DNA of 64,000 bases from JABMNT01 sp048262655 (GTDB lineage Bacteria; Pseudomonadota; Alphaproteobacteria; Rhodospirillales; Casp-alpha2): contig JBLXEY010000004.1 in the NCBI GenBank assembly GCA_048262655.1, positions 62,001 to 126,000 of the forward strand. The letters run 5' to 3'. Below are positions 45,045-52,971 of this stretch, one piece after another; position 1 is the stretch's first letter, and each line of letters begins with the position of its first letter. Below the pieces are notes generated by a model, which had not been told where the DNA came from, did not search any database, and saw only the letters and a list, made by a program, of their open reading frames with translations. A program made the translations under genes and the position numbers.

Positions 45045-45652
45045 GCGAAACGATCAGATTTCCGGCGGAATCGCGGAGAACAAAATTCTGGAAAAGTCAT
45101 AAGCGAAGTCGATCAGGCAATTTATGCGCTACGTTAATTGTTCAGCCATAGATGTTCAAAAGCAACTCATTCTTTTGTCGGGCGACCCGCTATTTTGCGG
45201 CAAATAGCCAAAAGTTACGGCTGCTATGCGCAGGCACTTATTGCCTGTTTGAACCCGATTAGGGACATTTTTACCGGGCCATAACCCGCAATAGATTCCC
45301 GTGTCGATTTGTCACAAGGTAAAAAACGCCGGAAAACCTTAATCTTTTGTTAACGGCTTTCAGGCAAGGCTCATTGGCATGAATTGTGCGTTCTATTCAA
45401 CTGTTATCGGCTAATCTGTAATGACCAAAAGAAAGAACCTGACAATGGAATGCAGTCCTTATTTGAAAATGAACCGGCCCACACGTGTTTTGCAGGCTTT
45501 GCTGAAAAAGCATGAGATGAAAAAAGCCGTTGGAAAACCACCCAAGTCGGCGCATCCGATGTCTCGCCGAATAACACCCCGCCGCGATTTGCCCCACGCA
45601 TTTTCAAAGGTCGCCTGAGTGTTGATTCGCGGCCTGAATAACAGTTCCAATC
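45045..45652. other. Gene-poor region with two adjacent hairpins
   Basis: No coding sequence is supported. Two short perfect stems lie close together: GCTATTT/AAATAGC at 45189-45208 (six-base loop) and CAGGCA/TGCCTG at 45231-45247 (five-base loop), the second followed by TTT. They could belong to a small RNA or a decayed gene end. A 65-codon frame at 45421-45618 has no recognisable features. Confidence 0.4.
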
Positions 45653-46152
45653 TTATATGACGCCGGATTTGCGCGCCAGATACAGCTCGGTGATATAAGG
45701 CACAGCGATGACTTCGTTTGCTCTGAAGTGAGTCGCGATACTTTTCTCGATCAAGGCGATTGATTTTTTGTGACCAATGTTGGAAATCGCCCTTTGAACT
45801 TGCGTGGAAGATTCCGCCATGGTGACAAATTGCTCGGCTGATAGAGATTGTGTCCATTGGAAGCTCAAGCCATTAACGGTTCCAAAGGCGCAGAAAAGTT
45901 CCTGAGCGTAAGGGTAATCCCGATAAAATCTTGAGTACCGATAGCCGACCACTCAACGGGAAGCGCATCAAGCAATGTGAACGTCGATTTGCCGGTTCCG
46001 AAGCCGACATCGATCAGCAATGGCTCTGAAAATTCGCCACGGTTATTCAGGAAATCCAAGGTCGCTTCGACCATCCCGGCCGGGTAGGTAGGACGCGCTT
46101 TTTAATATTTCTCTGCTAATCCGTCGTACGCGGGGTCGTGAAGAAGGGCCAT
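45653..46152 (-). pseudogene. Decayed class I SAM-dependent methyltransferase
   Basis: The ATG at 46152 opens MALLHDPAYDGLAEKY, then a TAA stop at 46104-46102 interrupts what homologues continue as Y-x-K-ARPTYP. The same frame resumes as KARPTYPAGMVEATLDFL and reaches motif I, LLIDVGFGTGKSTFTLL. After WSAIG the frame shifts, and the sequence jumps to what looks like the C-terminal part of the same family (FGTVNGLSFQWTQSLSAEQF, EVIAVPYITELYLARK). Motifs II and III, roughly 100 residues, are missing. The gene thus carries a nonsense codon, an internal deletion and a frameshift. Neighbouring position suggests a scar at the edge of the cassette to its right. Confidence 0.82.
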
Positions 46153-46652
46153 TTTTTATTCCAGCCAGTTTTAATAAATAACGCCATTTTGTACGTCGCA
46201 GAAGCTAAGGAATATGTGCCAGGCGGACAATATTTTTTCTTGGGGTTCTGTAAGTGAAATTGAGCTGAAACAAACTTCCGTTAACGAACCCTGAAGCCTG
46301 TCCGATTGGATAATCCATAGGATATAATAGATTAATTATTAAATAACGGGACTCTTTAGGTGAATAATGTATATAATAAAATTATTAATAGATTAATTAT
46401 AAAAAATAATAGTTATAAAATGGTCAATGTATAATAAATACTTCTCGTAAATACATTAACTTATATATTTGTAATTATTATTTATATAATATTTTTGTAC
46501 CCATAAACAGCGAAATATCTTCCGAGTATTTAACGTTCCGTTGTTCCCTGTGCAGGCGATACGCCGCTGGCATGGGAAATAGCGCATTCTGCACGCCGCA
46601 TCGCCGACCCTTTCGATCCGCCATATCATTAACTTTCGAGGAAGTGCTAAAC
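46153..46652. other. Extremely AT-rich stretch left of the LicC/LicD cassette
   Basis: Positions 46321-46500 have only 27 G/C in 180 bases (15 % by hand count), against about half in the neighbouring genes. It consists of short AT palindromes and has no open frame. It separates the decayed methyltransferase from the aminotransferase gene, whose promoter probably lies here. Confidence 0.7.
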
Positions 46653-47903
46653 ATGGATTCCCAACCTAACGACTCTCTTGCGATCGATCTTAAAACAAAC
46701 TTGGCCGAAGCCACGACCAATACCGCGAGCCGTCGTCTCAGTGACCTCGACGAGTCGCGATCTTTTGGTGAGAACTGGACCTGCAGCACGGCATCCAATG
46801 CGCACCTGACGCTCCGTCACGACGACGGAACAACAGTGGACGTCACGGATTTGTGCAGTTCTTACGGGGCTGTCAATTTCGGCCACTGCAACGAAGACAT
46901 TCGTCTTCCGTCTCATCCGGGTGTCGATCTTGTCGCAGGAATTTATCCGCCTGAAGCCGAGCGATTCGCGGGTTGGTTAACCAATGCCCTTGATGTCATT
47001 GACCATAAGGTTCTCTTCCAGGTGGGTGGGAGTTTCGCTGTGAGTACGGCACTTTCTCTTGCAATGCGCAATCGTCCTGGGAAAATTCTTGCCATTGAAG
47101 GCGGTTTTCATGGTCTCGGTCTGGATGCTCTTAGCGCGACCACATCCCAACGCACAATGGCCTTGCATGAAACGCCGGTCCGGCAATCTCTGGCATCTTT
47201 TGTTCAGGTTTTGAAACCCGGTGCGATGGACATTAATTGGTCAGATATTTCTTGTCTGATTTTCGAGCCCATCCAGGGCGCCCGAGGCTATGTGCCGCTC
47301 GATGCGGGTTGGCTCAAAGAGCTCTGTGCCGAAGCCAAAGCCGCCGGGGTGGTTGTCATCGCCGACGAAATTCAATGTGGCTTTTACCGTTTTGGCGATT
47401 TTAGCGTGGCCCGAAGTATGGGGCTGGATCCCGATATCTTACTGTTTTCCAAGTCGATGACCAATGGCCTATTCCCCTTTTCTGCTGTTGTGTACCGCCA
47501 ATCCCTTGAAGCAGCCATCGGCGATGGCGTTGTGCTTGCCCATACGTTCCAGACCTCTGCTATTGGCTGTTATGCAGCTTGTGCGGTCGCCGACTACATC
47601 GATAGCCATGATGTAAAAGCCGATTGCCGCCGTGTTGCTGAGCCGTTGGCGGAAGTTGCCCAGCAGATAAAGGCGAATGACTGGGCACAGGACATTTACC
47701 AAATTGGTCCTTCGCTGTCGTTTCGCCCCCGTATGAAGGCGGGAGATCTGGTCCAAGAATGTTTCGCGGATCAGGTTATGATCCTGGGTGGGGGTATGGA
47801 AGGCGAACGCATCCGGATTGCACCACCTCTGACAATTGGTGATGCAGATTTACGCGCAGCATTGGACGTTATGGTAACACGGCTGCGTCAAGCTGAGGCC
47901 TAA
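46653..47903 (+). CDS. Class III PLP aminotransferase, divergent
   Basis: A 416-aa fold-type I enzyme. The cofactor site is readable: GGSFAVSTALSLAM (phosphate), GGFHGLGLDAL (aromatic stack position), VIADEIQCGFYRFGDF (pyridine Asp) and the Schiff-base Lys in FSKSMTNGLFPFSAVV. The N-terminus DLCSSYGAVNFGHCN fits an omega-amino acid or diaminobutyrate-type enzyme. The segment is atypical compared with ArgD or GabT, so the amino donor and acceptor are unknown. ATG 46653 has GAGGAAG about nine bases upstream; the longer frame to 46572 is unlikely. Convergent with the LicD-like gene; both lie between AT-rich stretches. Confidence 0.88.
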   Translation: MDSQPNDSLAIDLKTNLAEATTNTASRRLSDLDESRSFGENWTCSTASNAHLTLRHDDGTTVDVTDLCSSYGAVNFGHCNEDIRLPSHPGVDLVAGIYPPEAERFAGWLTNALDVIDHKVLFQVGGSFAVSTALSLAMRNRPGKILAIEGGFHGLGLDALSATTSQRTMALHETPVRQSLASFVQVLKPGAMDINWSDISCLIFEPIQGARGYVPLDAGWLKELCAEAKAAGVVVIADEIQCGFYRFGDFSVARSMGLDPDILLFSKSMTNGLFPFSAVVYRQSLEAAIGDGVVLAHTFQTSAIGCYAACAVADYIDSHDVKADCRRVAEPLAEVAQQIKANDWAQDIYQIGPSLSFRPRMKAGDLVQECFADQVMILGGGMEGERIRIAPPLTIGDADLRAALDVMVTRLRQAEA

Positions 47904-48022
47904 CCCATTCGGATGATGCTTCCTATTCGTGGCGGTGCCGCTTTGAGGTTCGCACCGTCAGTGAATTCTCAATGCTGATTATAAGCCGTCATAATCGAGA
48001 CGTTCCTTTCCGCATGCATTAA

Positions 48023-49318
48023 TTAAGCGGTATCAGCCGCACTTCTTATTTTCGCAACGTCAGAACTCACGTACATGTATTCGATCGTTTGGTAATCCTG
48101 GTAGAGGGTGCGTAAATGCAACTGAGGTTGGTTGGGGCACGGAATGTCATCGCCAAGGAAGCGAATGGTTGAGGTCGGCAGGACCAATTCTTCAGGCAGG
48201 CCATACCATCCGCTTTCGGTCATGGGCATTGCGCCCTTTTCCATGTTTCGTTCGATCACAGCCTTGCCATGACTGACCGCCCGGCGGTAAGCGACAAGAT
48301 CAAGCCTGATTTCGCCACGCATGCGGTTCCGCTCCCATCGAAACGGCCAGGGCAAAGACCGGTCGTAGGATATGCTTATTAACCCTTCGGTCTTGAAGAT
48401 ATCAATGTAATAACCGTCGCGTTTGCCGCGTTCTGAAAGTTGCCTTGTGATTGATGACCAGGTGACATCATCGTCTAACAAGAATGAAATATCGACATCA
48501 TCTTCCCATGCCAACAAATTCCCGTTTTCCCTTACAGCGCCTAAAAGGCTTCCGCCTTCCAACCAGTGCACAATCCCCATTTCTTTGAGCGATGAAGAGA
48601 CGAAGTAGGCGAGGTCTTTCATATGTTCCCGGCAACAGGGCGCGGTGTTAAGGCCAAGCCGGTTGGTATAGAAATTAAAGGGGCAGGGGAGCGTTTCTTT
48701 GTTGCAGCCCGACCATTGAATTCCGTCAGCCGCAAAGTTCAGTTCCTGAATATGGTTCTTTTTGGCAAACTCCTTAATATGCCCGTTCGCCTGAGTGTTG
48801 AGGACCAGCGTATCGTGGGCATCAAGCGTGTAGAGGCGCCGTTTGCGGGTCCACCGGCAGCGCACATACCACACCAGTTCAAGGGTCATCGCGGCCGACA
48901 GAAGGCCATGAAGTTTGCTGTCGGGCAGGGCATAAGCGCCGATAACGGCGGGGAGCAACATCCAAACCCCGGCGGTATCACCACGATTTGCCAGATATTC
49001 AAAAAACGGGCGAGAGCCCGGATTAAAATCGATCGCTGGAGAGACGATAATGGTAAAAAGTGCGAGCAAAAATACGCTGGAAAAAAGCACAATTTTGATA
49101 TCTAGCGCGTAGCCATCAGTGTTCGTCGACACCGATACGAAGACAATGGTCAAAAGGCCAAGAAGGCCTGTAACAACCGATGCCGCGACGCTCGGTGGGA
49201 GCCAGTTCCGCGGGTATCTCAAGAGATTGAGCAAGGCGGCGTAGGTTGACGTGTAAAGAGCCGCAGCGATGACTGCGCCAAATGGTTGCCGTAGCGGCAA
49301 AAGGTCGATGTCTATCAT
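48023..49318 (-). CDS. Membrane-fused LicD-like phosphotransferase
   Basis: A 431-aa protein. Residues 1-155 hold four to five hydrophobic spans (SVVTGLLGLLTIVFVSV, IVLFSSVFLLALFTIIV, GVWMLLPAVIGAYAL and others). Residues about 225-390 are a LicD/nucleotidyltransferase-fold domain with HWLEGGSLLGAVRENGN and the metal-binding WEDDVDISF, preceded by a Cys pair in TAPCCREHM that recalls eukaryotic FKRP-like relatives. LicD proteins move phosphocholine or similar from a CDP carrier to a glycan. The fusion to a membrane domain is unusual. ATG 49318 overlaps the stop of the LicC-like gene (ATGA), so the two are coupled. Confidence 0.82.
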   Translation of the reverse strand: MIDIDLLPLRQPFGAVIAAALYTSTYAALLNLLRYPRNWLPPSVAASVVTGLLGLLTIVFVSVSTNTDGYALDIKIVLFSSVFLLALFTIIVSPAIDFNPGSRPFFEYLANRGDTAGVWMLLPAVIGAYALPDSKLHGLLSAAMTLELVWYVRCRWTRKRRLYTLDAHDTLVLNTQANGHIKEFAKKNHIQELNFAADGIQWSGCNKETLPCPFNFYTNRLGLNTAPCCREHMKDLAYFVSSSLKEMGIVHWLEGGSLLGAVRENGNLLAWEDDVDISFLLDDDVTWSSITRQLSERGKRDGYYIDIFKTEGLISISYDRSLPWPFRWERNRMRGEIRLDLVAYRRAVSHGKAVIERNMEKGAMPMTESGWYGLPEELVLPTSTIRFLGDDIPCPNQPQLHLRTLYQDYQTIEYMYVSSDVAKIRSAADTA

Positions 49319-50127
49319 AGTCGGTGCGTCATAGCTTCAGCGATCCCGCTGTTTTTCATCGTCGTGACACTATGTTCACCCGTCACCGCTGAAATGAGCG
49401 GCAAAATAACGGTGTTGGCGCGCTCAATGTCAGCTGGAAAATCAATTTCGATCCACGGCATGTCTGTGATGTCTTCGAACGCAAAGGTCTTGCGGGGGGC
49501 CGTCAGGAGGACATCACGTATCGCTTCTTCATAAGGTTCCTGCCTGCGGCCGAGGCGGATATAATGTTCGGTCTGTGTGATGATTTTTTTGGCAATTTCA
49601 GGAGAGAGTTTAAAAAAACCAACGGATTCGCCACAATACTCAAACTCGGCGCTCAGCCATTTGCGAAACTCAATAATCTCTCCGTCCCGGATACAAAGCT
49701 TCACCGGCTCATCGCCAGGATCGAATGCCCGATCCAGAAGAAAGCAGTTGTCATGGCCAGAATGAATAAGGCGGGATAAAATTTCCTCGTCGTAGAGGAC
49801 ATCTGCATCCATTAAAAGCACCGGGGCACCGCAATCCAGCTCGTCGCGCAAGGTCCACAAAGTGACGATGTTGCCTTCTTCATAGTCCTCGTTAAGCACG
49901 GTACGCACAAAATCCTGCGCGCCTAACGCGGCAATCTCGCGTTCGATATCCTCATGGTGGTAACCGACACCCAAGACCAGTTCGTCGATACCATGCCGGC
50001 GGAAGGTTTCGATATGGTATTGCAACAGTGACTTGCCGGCGAAGCGAAGCAAAACCTTTGCGGACGGTGCCGTCGTCGAGCGTCCCAGACGGGCACCGAT
50101 CCCGGCGGCTAACATAATGACTTTCAA
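49315..50127 (-). CDS. LicC-like nucleotidyltransferase (CTP:phospho-alcohol type)
   Basis: A 270-aa NTP transferase. The N-terminal MLAAGIGARLG and SAKVLLRFAGKSLL form the nucleotide-binding signature, in which the usual Pro-Lys reads Ala-Lys. MDADVLYDEE is the metal site. EFRKWLSAEFEYCGESVGFF and PWIEIDFPADIERA resemble choline-phosphate and 2-aminoethylphosphonate cytidylyltransferases. TTG 50127 with GAGGT upstream gives LKVIMLAAG; the frame to 50205 is unlikely. It probably makes a CDP-activated small alcohol for the coupled LicD-like enzyme. No choline kinase (LicA) or PepM is in the window. Confidence 0.83.
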   Translation of the reverse strand: MKVIMLAAGIGARLGRSTTAPSAKVLLRFAGKSLLQYHIETFRRHGIDELVLGVGYHHEDIEREIAALGAQDFVRTVLNEDYEEGNIVTLWTLRDELDCGAPVLLMDADVLYDEEILSRLIHSGHDNCFLLDRAFDPGDEPVKLCIRDGEIIEFRKWLSAEFEYCGESVGFFKLSPEIAKKIITQTEHYIRLGRRQEPYEEAIRDVLLTAPRKTFAFEDITDMPWIEIDFPADIERANTVILPLISAVTGEHSVTTMKNSGIAEAMTHRL

Positions 50128-50751
50128 AAGTGATACCTCAAGGTTGCGCCCACCGACGTCAGCTGGAAATGCGCGTCGAGCCACCCAATAAAGAGCCGCA
50201 GACACGCCAATACGAGTGACGAGATGAACGTGTTTAAATAAAAATTCGTATGTAATTAATGAAAATGCATACAGGATTTAATAAATGCACGGAGTCGTAA
50301 TGTAAGTAAGTAAAGTAGTAAAAAAACCGTAGAATTTTATTACATAATTATAGTAAATTATTATCTTATATTTCTGATATTATCTTATCATGGCCGATAT
50401 GGCTAGTGATGACATTAAATGCATGGAATTCGGTCAACTTTGATTTACCGTGGCCCCTGTATTTAAAGTTCGAAAGTCCTGAATTTTGATTTCGACCGGA
50501 TTGACAAGCGCCTCTATGTTTGGCGAGATTGCGCATTATCTGAACTGTTTCATGGGGTCCTTCTGGACGCCTCAAATGCATGGATCGGGTCAGATTTTTT
50601 CTAGTTCCCTCGTCGCCGGGACTGTGCATCCGTAAAAATTCGCTGTTACACGGTAGTGCCCCATATCGTCTGTTAAATACCAAAATCGGACGACCTATTG
50701 TTTTCTAAATGCCTTTATCGCGTATACAAGTCTGCTTCGATCAGCGCACAT
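50128..50751. other. AT-rich, gene-free stretch right of the LicC/LicD cassette
   Basis: Positions 50221-50400 hold 44 G/C in 180 bases (24 % by hand count). The promoter of the LicC-LicD pair should lie in its left part. Positions 50400-50750 have normal composition but no convincing coding sequence; a 105-codon minus frame at 50366-50683 shows no family features. Confidence 0.6.
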
Positions 50752-52107
50752 TCAAGGGCAAGACAGGAGGCGTCCTGAGTGGTCAAAACGCATTTGCGCT
50801 TCTTCACCTGCGATCGAGAGGTTTGCGTTTGCCTCGACTGTCGTAAGCATTGCTGGTGAAACCAAAATTTGATGCAATTCGAGCGTATTTTTAATGCGAA
50901 CGATGCGAGCCGTCTCGGGCGTTATTCGGTTGCAGGTTTTGAGAGCGATGGCCAGAGCATCCCTGTCTGAATTCATTATAATTGGAAGCTTGGCGGGATC
51001 CAAGATGGTGGCAGTGATCGCATTCGTATACACCGCCCCCAAGTCTATTTTCTCAATACAGGTTCGCGTTGATACATCGGCAAGCCCGATTCCAACCCCA
51101 TTGCCATGGGACTTAGGTGTCACGTCCAAGACAACAATTTTTTGGATGTCTGGCGCATCAAATCCCGGCAATCCGGAACCCGGACGGCCTGTCACATTTG
51201 GATCCATCCCTTCGCCACTAATATCTTTGCCTATTTCATCGATGATCAGTAGGTCGATACTCGGAAATAAGAGCCGCCCAAGAGCCTCCTTGGCGATCTT
51301 AAGCAATTCCTTTTCTCGGGACAAAATATCTTCCGGTTGGATGATTTCCAAATGCATGAGATCGTCAAAGGCATTCTCCAGAATGGCAAGGCCAAATAAA
51401 ATGGGAAGCCGGTTCAATAACACATTGGCGACCTTGGGCAACAGGTCGTGAAACTGCGCAAATCCATGACGATGCAAGGCAACAGCGCCCTTGTGTTTAG
51501 CAAGGCCGATGCTTAGCATTTTTGCCAATCCACTCTCATAACTTCCTTTGAAATCGGCGTGCGGTTTGATCTTGTTCGCGATGATGATCGCATCTGCTTC
51601 ATAGGCCAAACGATCCGTATAAATCGGGGTTCCATCTTCAAGTTGCGAGACTTCTACGACCTCCATTGACGACCTTACGGGTGCTCCAATGCTATCTTCT
51701 GTAATGCCGTAGCCTGCCAAAATATTAAGTTGGCCCGCTGCCGTCGCCCCACCATGGCTGCCCATTGCCGGCACAATAAATGGCTTCCCGCCAAGGTTTT
51801 TTAACTCTCGAACCAGGGTTTGGACGATTTCAACAATGGCAGTAATCCCACGGCTGCCGACCGTAATCGCGATGGATTTTCCCGCGACTTTATCGCGAGG
51901 GATTTTTTTCATCTCTGTGGCGATCGTGTTGGTAATGTCGTCAACACGTTTACGCGGAAAATTTTGATGGACGGGAATTAGCGGAGGAAATGGATAATCA
52001 ATTCCACCTGCGATGACGACGTTAATTGTCCCTATATCCATATGCCACCTGCCAGAAACTTTAAATGATTTAAAAACGTCGTTCGGGTCATGGTTTTCGA
52101 AATCCAT
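50752..52107 (-). CDS. LarA-like (lactate racemase N-terminal domain, DUF2088) protein
   Basis: A 451-aa protein related to the DUF2088/LarA family. Conserved stretches are AITVGSRGITAIVEIVQTLV, PAMGSHGGATAAGQLNIL, ANKIKPHADFKGSYESGLAKM and LHRHGFAQFHDLLPKVANVL. LarA proteins racemise or otherwise rearrange 2-hydroxyacids with a nickel-pincer cofactor. Here the set of lysine/histidine ligands cannot be matched with certainty, so racemase chemistry is a guess. It lies 20 bases after the GntR gene, in the same operon, opposite a 2-hydroxyacid dehydrogenase, which supports a hydroxyacid substrate. Confidence 0.82.
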   Translation of the reverse strand: MDFENHDPNDVFKSFKVSGRWHMDIGTINVVIAGGIDYPFPPLIPVHQNFPRKRVDDITNTIATEMKKIPRDKVAGKSIAITVGSRGITAIVEIVQTLVRELKNLGGKPFIVPAMGSHGGATAAGQLNILAGYGITEDSIGAPVRSSMEVVEVSQLEDGTPIYTDRLAYEADAIIIANKIKPHADFKGSYESGLAKMLSIGLAKHKGAVALHRHGFAQFHDLLPKVANVLLNRLPILFGLAILENAFDDLMHLEIIQPEDILSREKELLKIAKEALGRLLFPSIDLLIIDEIGKDISGEGMDPNVTGRPGSGLPGFDAPDIQKIVVLDVTPKSHGNGVGIGLADVSTRTCIEKIDLGAVYTNAITATILDPAKLPIIMNSDRDALAIALKTCNRITPETARIVRIKNTLELHQILVSPAMLTTVEANANLSIAGEEAQMRFDHSGRLLSCP

Positions 52108-52127
52108 GGACCGTGACCTGATGTTTG

Positions 52128-52796
52128 TCAGTCAGCGACAGATACATCGGATATCTCCAGCGCATAGGCGTCTCTTGTCCGGCCGATATGATCGCTTAGA
52201 ACTCTTTCTCCAGTTTTCGTATCACCACTTTTGACGATCTCAAGTATTGCCAGGTGCTCATCCAACGACATCTTGGTATGGTTCGGCTTTGCCGCTAAAT
52301 GCGTCCGTAAGGCCGCTACTTTTCCTGAGAAAAGTTGATAACTATCGAACAGGTGTTTGTTCCCGCAGTTGGCGAAAAAAGAATGATGAAACGCTGAATC
52401 CATCTCCAGGTATTTACGAATTGATCCCTTTTTATGGACTGATTCCATCGTACGAACGATATCGGAAAGTTCTTTTAGGAGTTTTTGATTGTTTCGCTGC
52501 ATGGAAAGCTTCAAGGCTGCCGTTTCCACAACCAATCGGTAATCACACATATCAACGATTTCAGCAGCGCTAAAAGTCAATACCTGGGCTGCACGCTGCG
52601 GGAAGATATGAACCAACCCCTCACTTCTCAAATGGGCCAAGGCTTCGCGTACGGGTGTTTTAGACACGCCAAGTTCTTCTGCGATTCGTCGTTCAGATAA
52701 GGCCGCTCCCAAGGCAAGGTCGCCATGAATGATTTGGTCACGGAGCTTAACCCACACAATTTCAGTTAAGGATTTTGGTCTTTCGATCGCATCCAT
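52128..52796 (-). CDS. GntR-family regulator, FadR/FCD type
   Basis: N-terminal winged helix (LRDQIIHGDLALGAALSERRIAEELGVSKTPVREALAHLRSEGLV) followed by a helical FCD ligand domain of about 140 residues. The expected metal-ligand set is visible in DSAFHHSFF and DEHLAIL with a late His (LSDHIGRT). ATG 52796 has GGAA about eight bases upstream; ATG 52829 would add 11 residues but starts only six bases from the near-palindrome. FCD proteins sense carboxylic acids. Divergent from the dehydrogenase gene, with two candidate operators between. Confidence 0.92.
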   Translation of the reverse strand: MDAIERPKSLTEIVWVKLRDQIIHGDLALGAALSERRIAEELGVSKTPVREALAHLRSEGLVHIFPQRAAQVLTFSAAEIVDMCDYRLVVETAALKLSMQRNNQKLLKELSDIVRTMESVHKKGSIRKYLEMDSAFHHSFFANCGNKHLFDSYQLFSGKVAALRTHLAAKPNHTKMSLDEHLAILEIVKSGDTKTGERVLSDHIGRTRDAYALEISDVSVAD

Positions 52797-52834
52797 CGTT
52801 TTTTCCAATGAGCTAAAGTTAAATTGCATCTTAT

Positions 52835-52852
52835 GTATCAGATATCAGATAC
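52835..52852. promoter_or_regulatory. Candidate GntR operator 1
   Basis: GTATCAGATATCAGATAC is an 18-bp palindrome with only the -4/+4 pair mismatched, built around GATATC. It contains ATCAGATATCA, repeated 68 bases further on. Confidence 0.6.
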
Positions 52853-52904
52853 CGGCTCATTATCAATTTCAAATTCTATTTGACACGTTTCTTTAAACTG
52901 GTAT

Positions 52905-52915
52905 ATCAGATATCA
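52905..52915. promoter_or_regulatory. Candidate GntR operator 2
   Basis: A second exact copy of ATCAGATATCA, flanked by ATAT repeats, lies about 60 bases before the dehydrogenase start. Two like-oriented copies in one divergent promoter region suggest repression of both operons by the adjacent GntR protein. Confidence 0.55.
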
Positions 52916-52971
52916 TATATCAATTTTTAAAGCAATTGTTAATTTGAGAATTTACTGAAGGCGGCGTGTAG

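Noticed and set aside
45421..45618. 65-codon plus-strand frame beside the methyltransferase pseudogene
   Set aside because: No ribosome-binding site, no recognisable motif, composition rich in Lys/Arg/Pro as in random frames.
50366..50683. 105-codon minus frame in the right AT-rich flank
   Set aside because: Composition unlike neighbours, no motif and no start signal.
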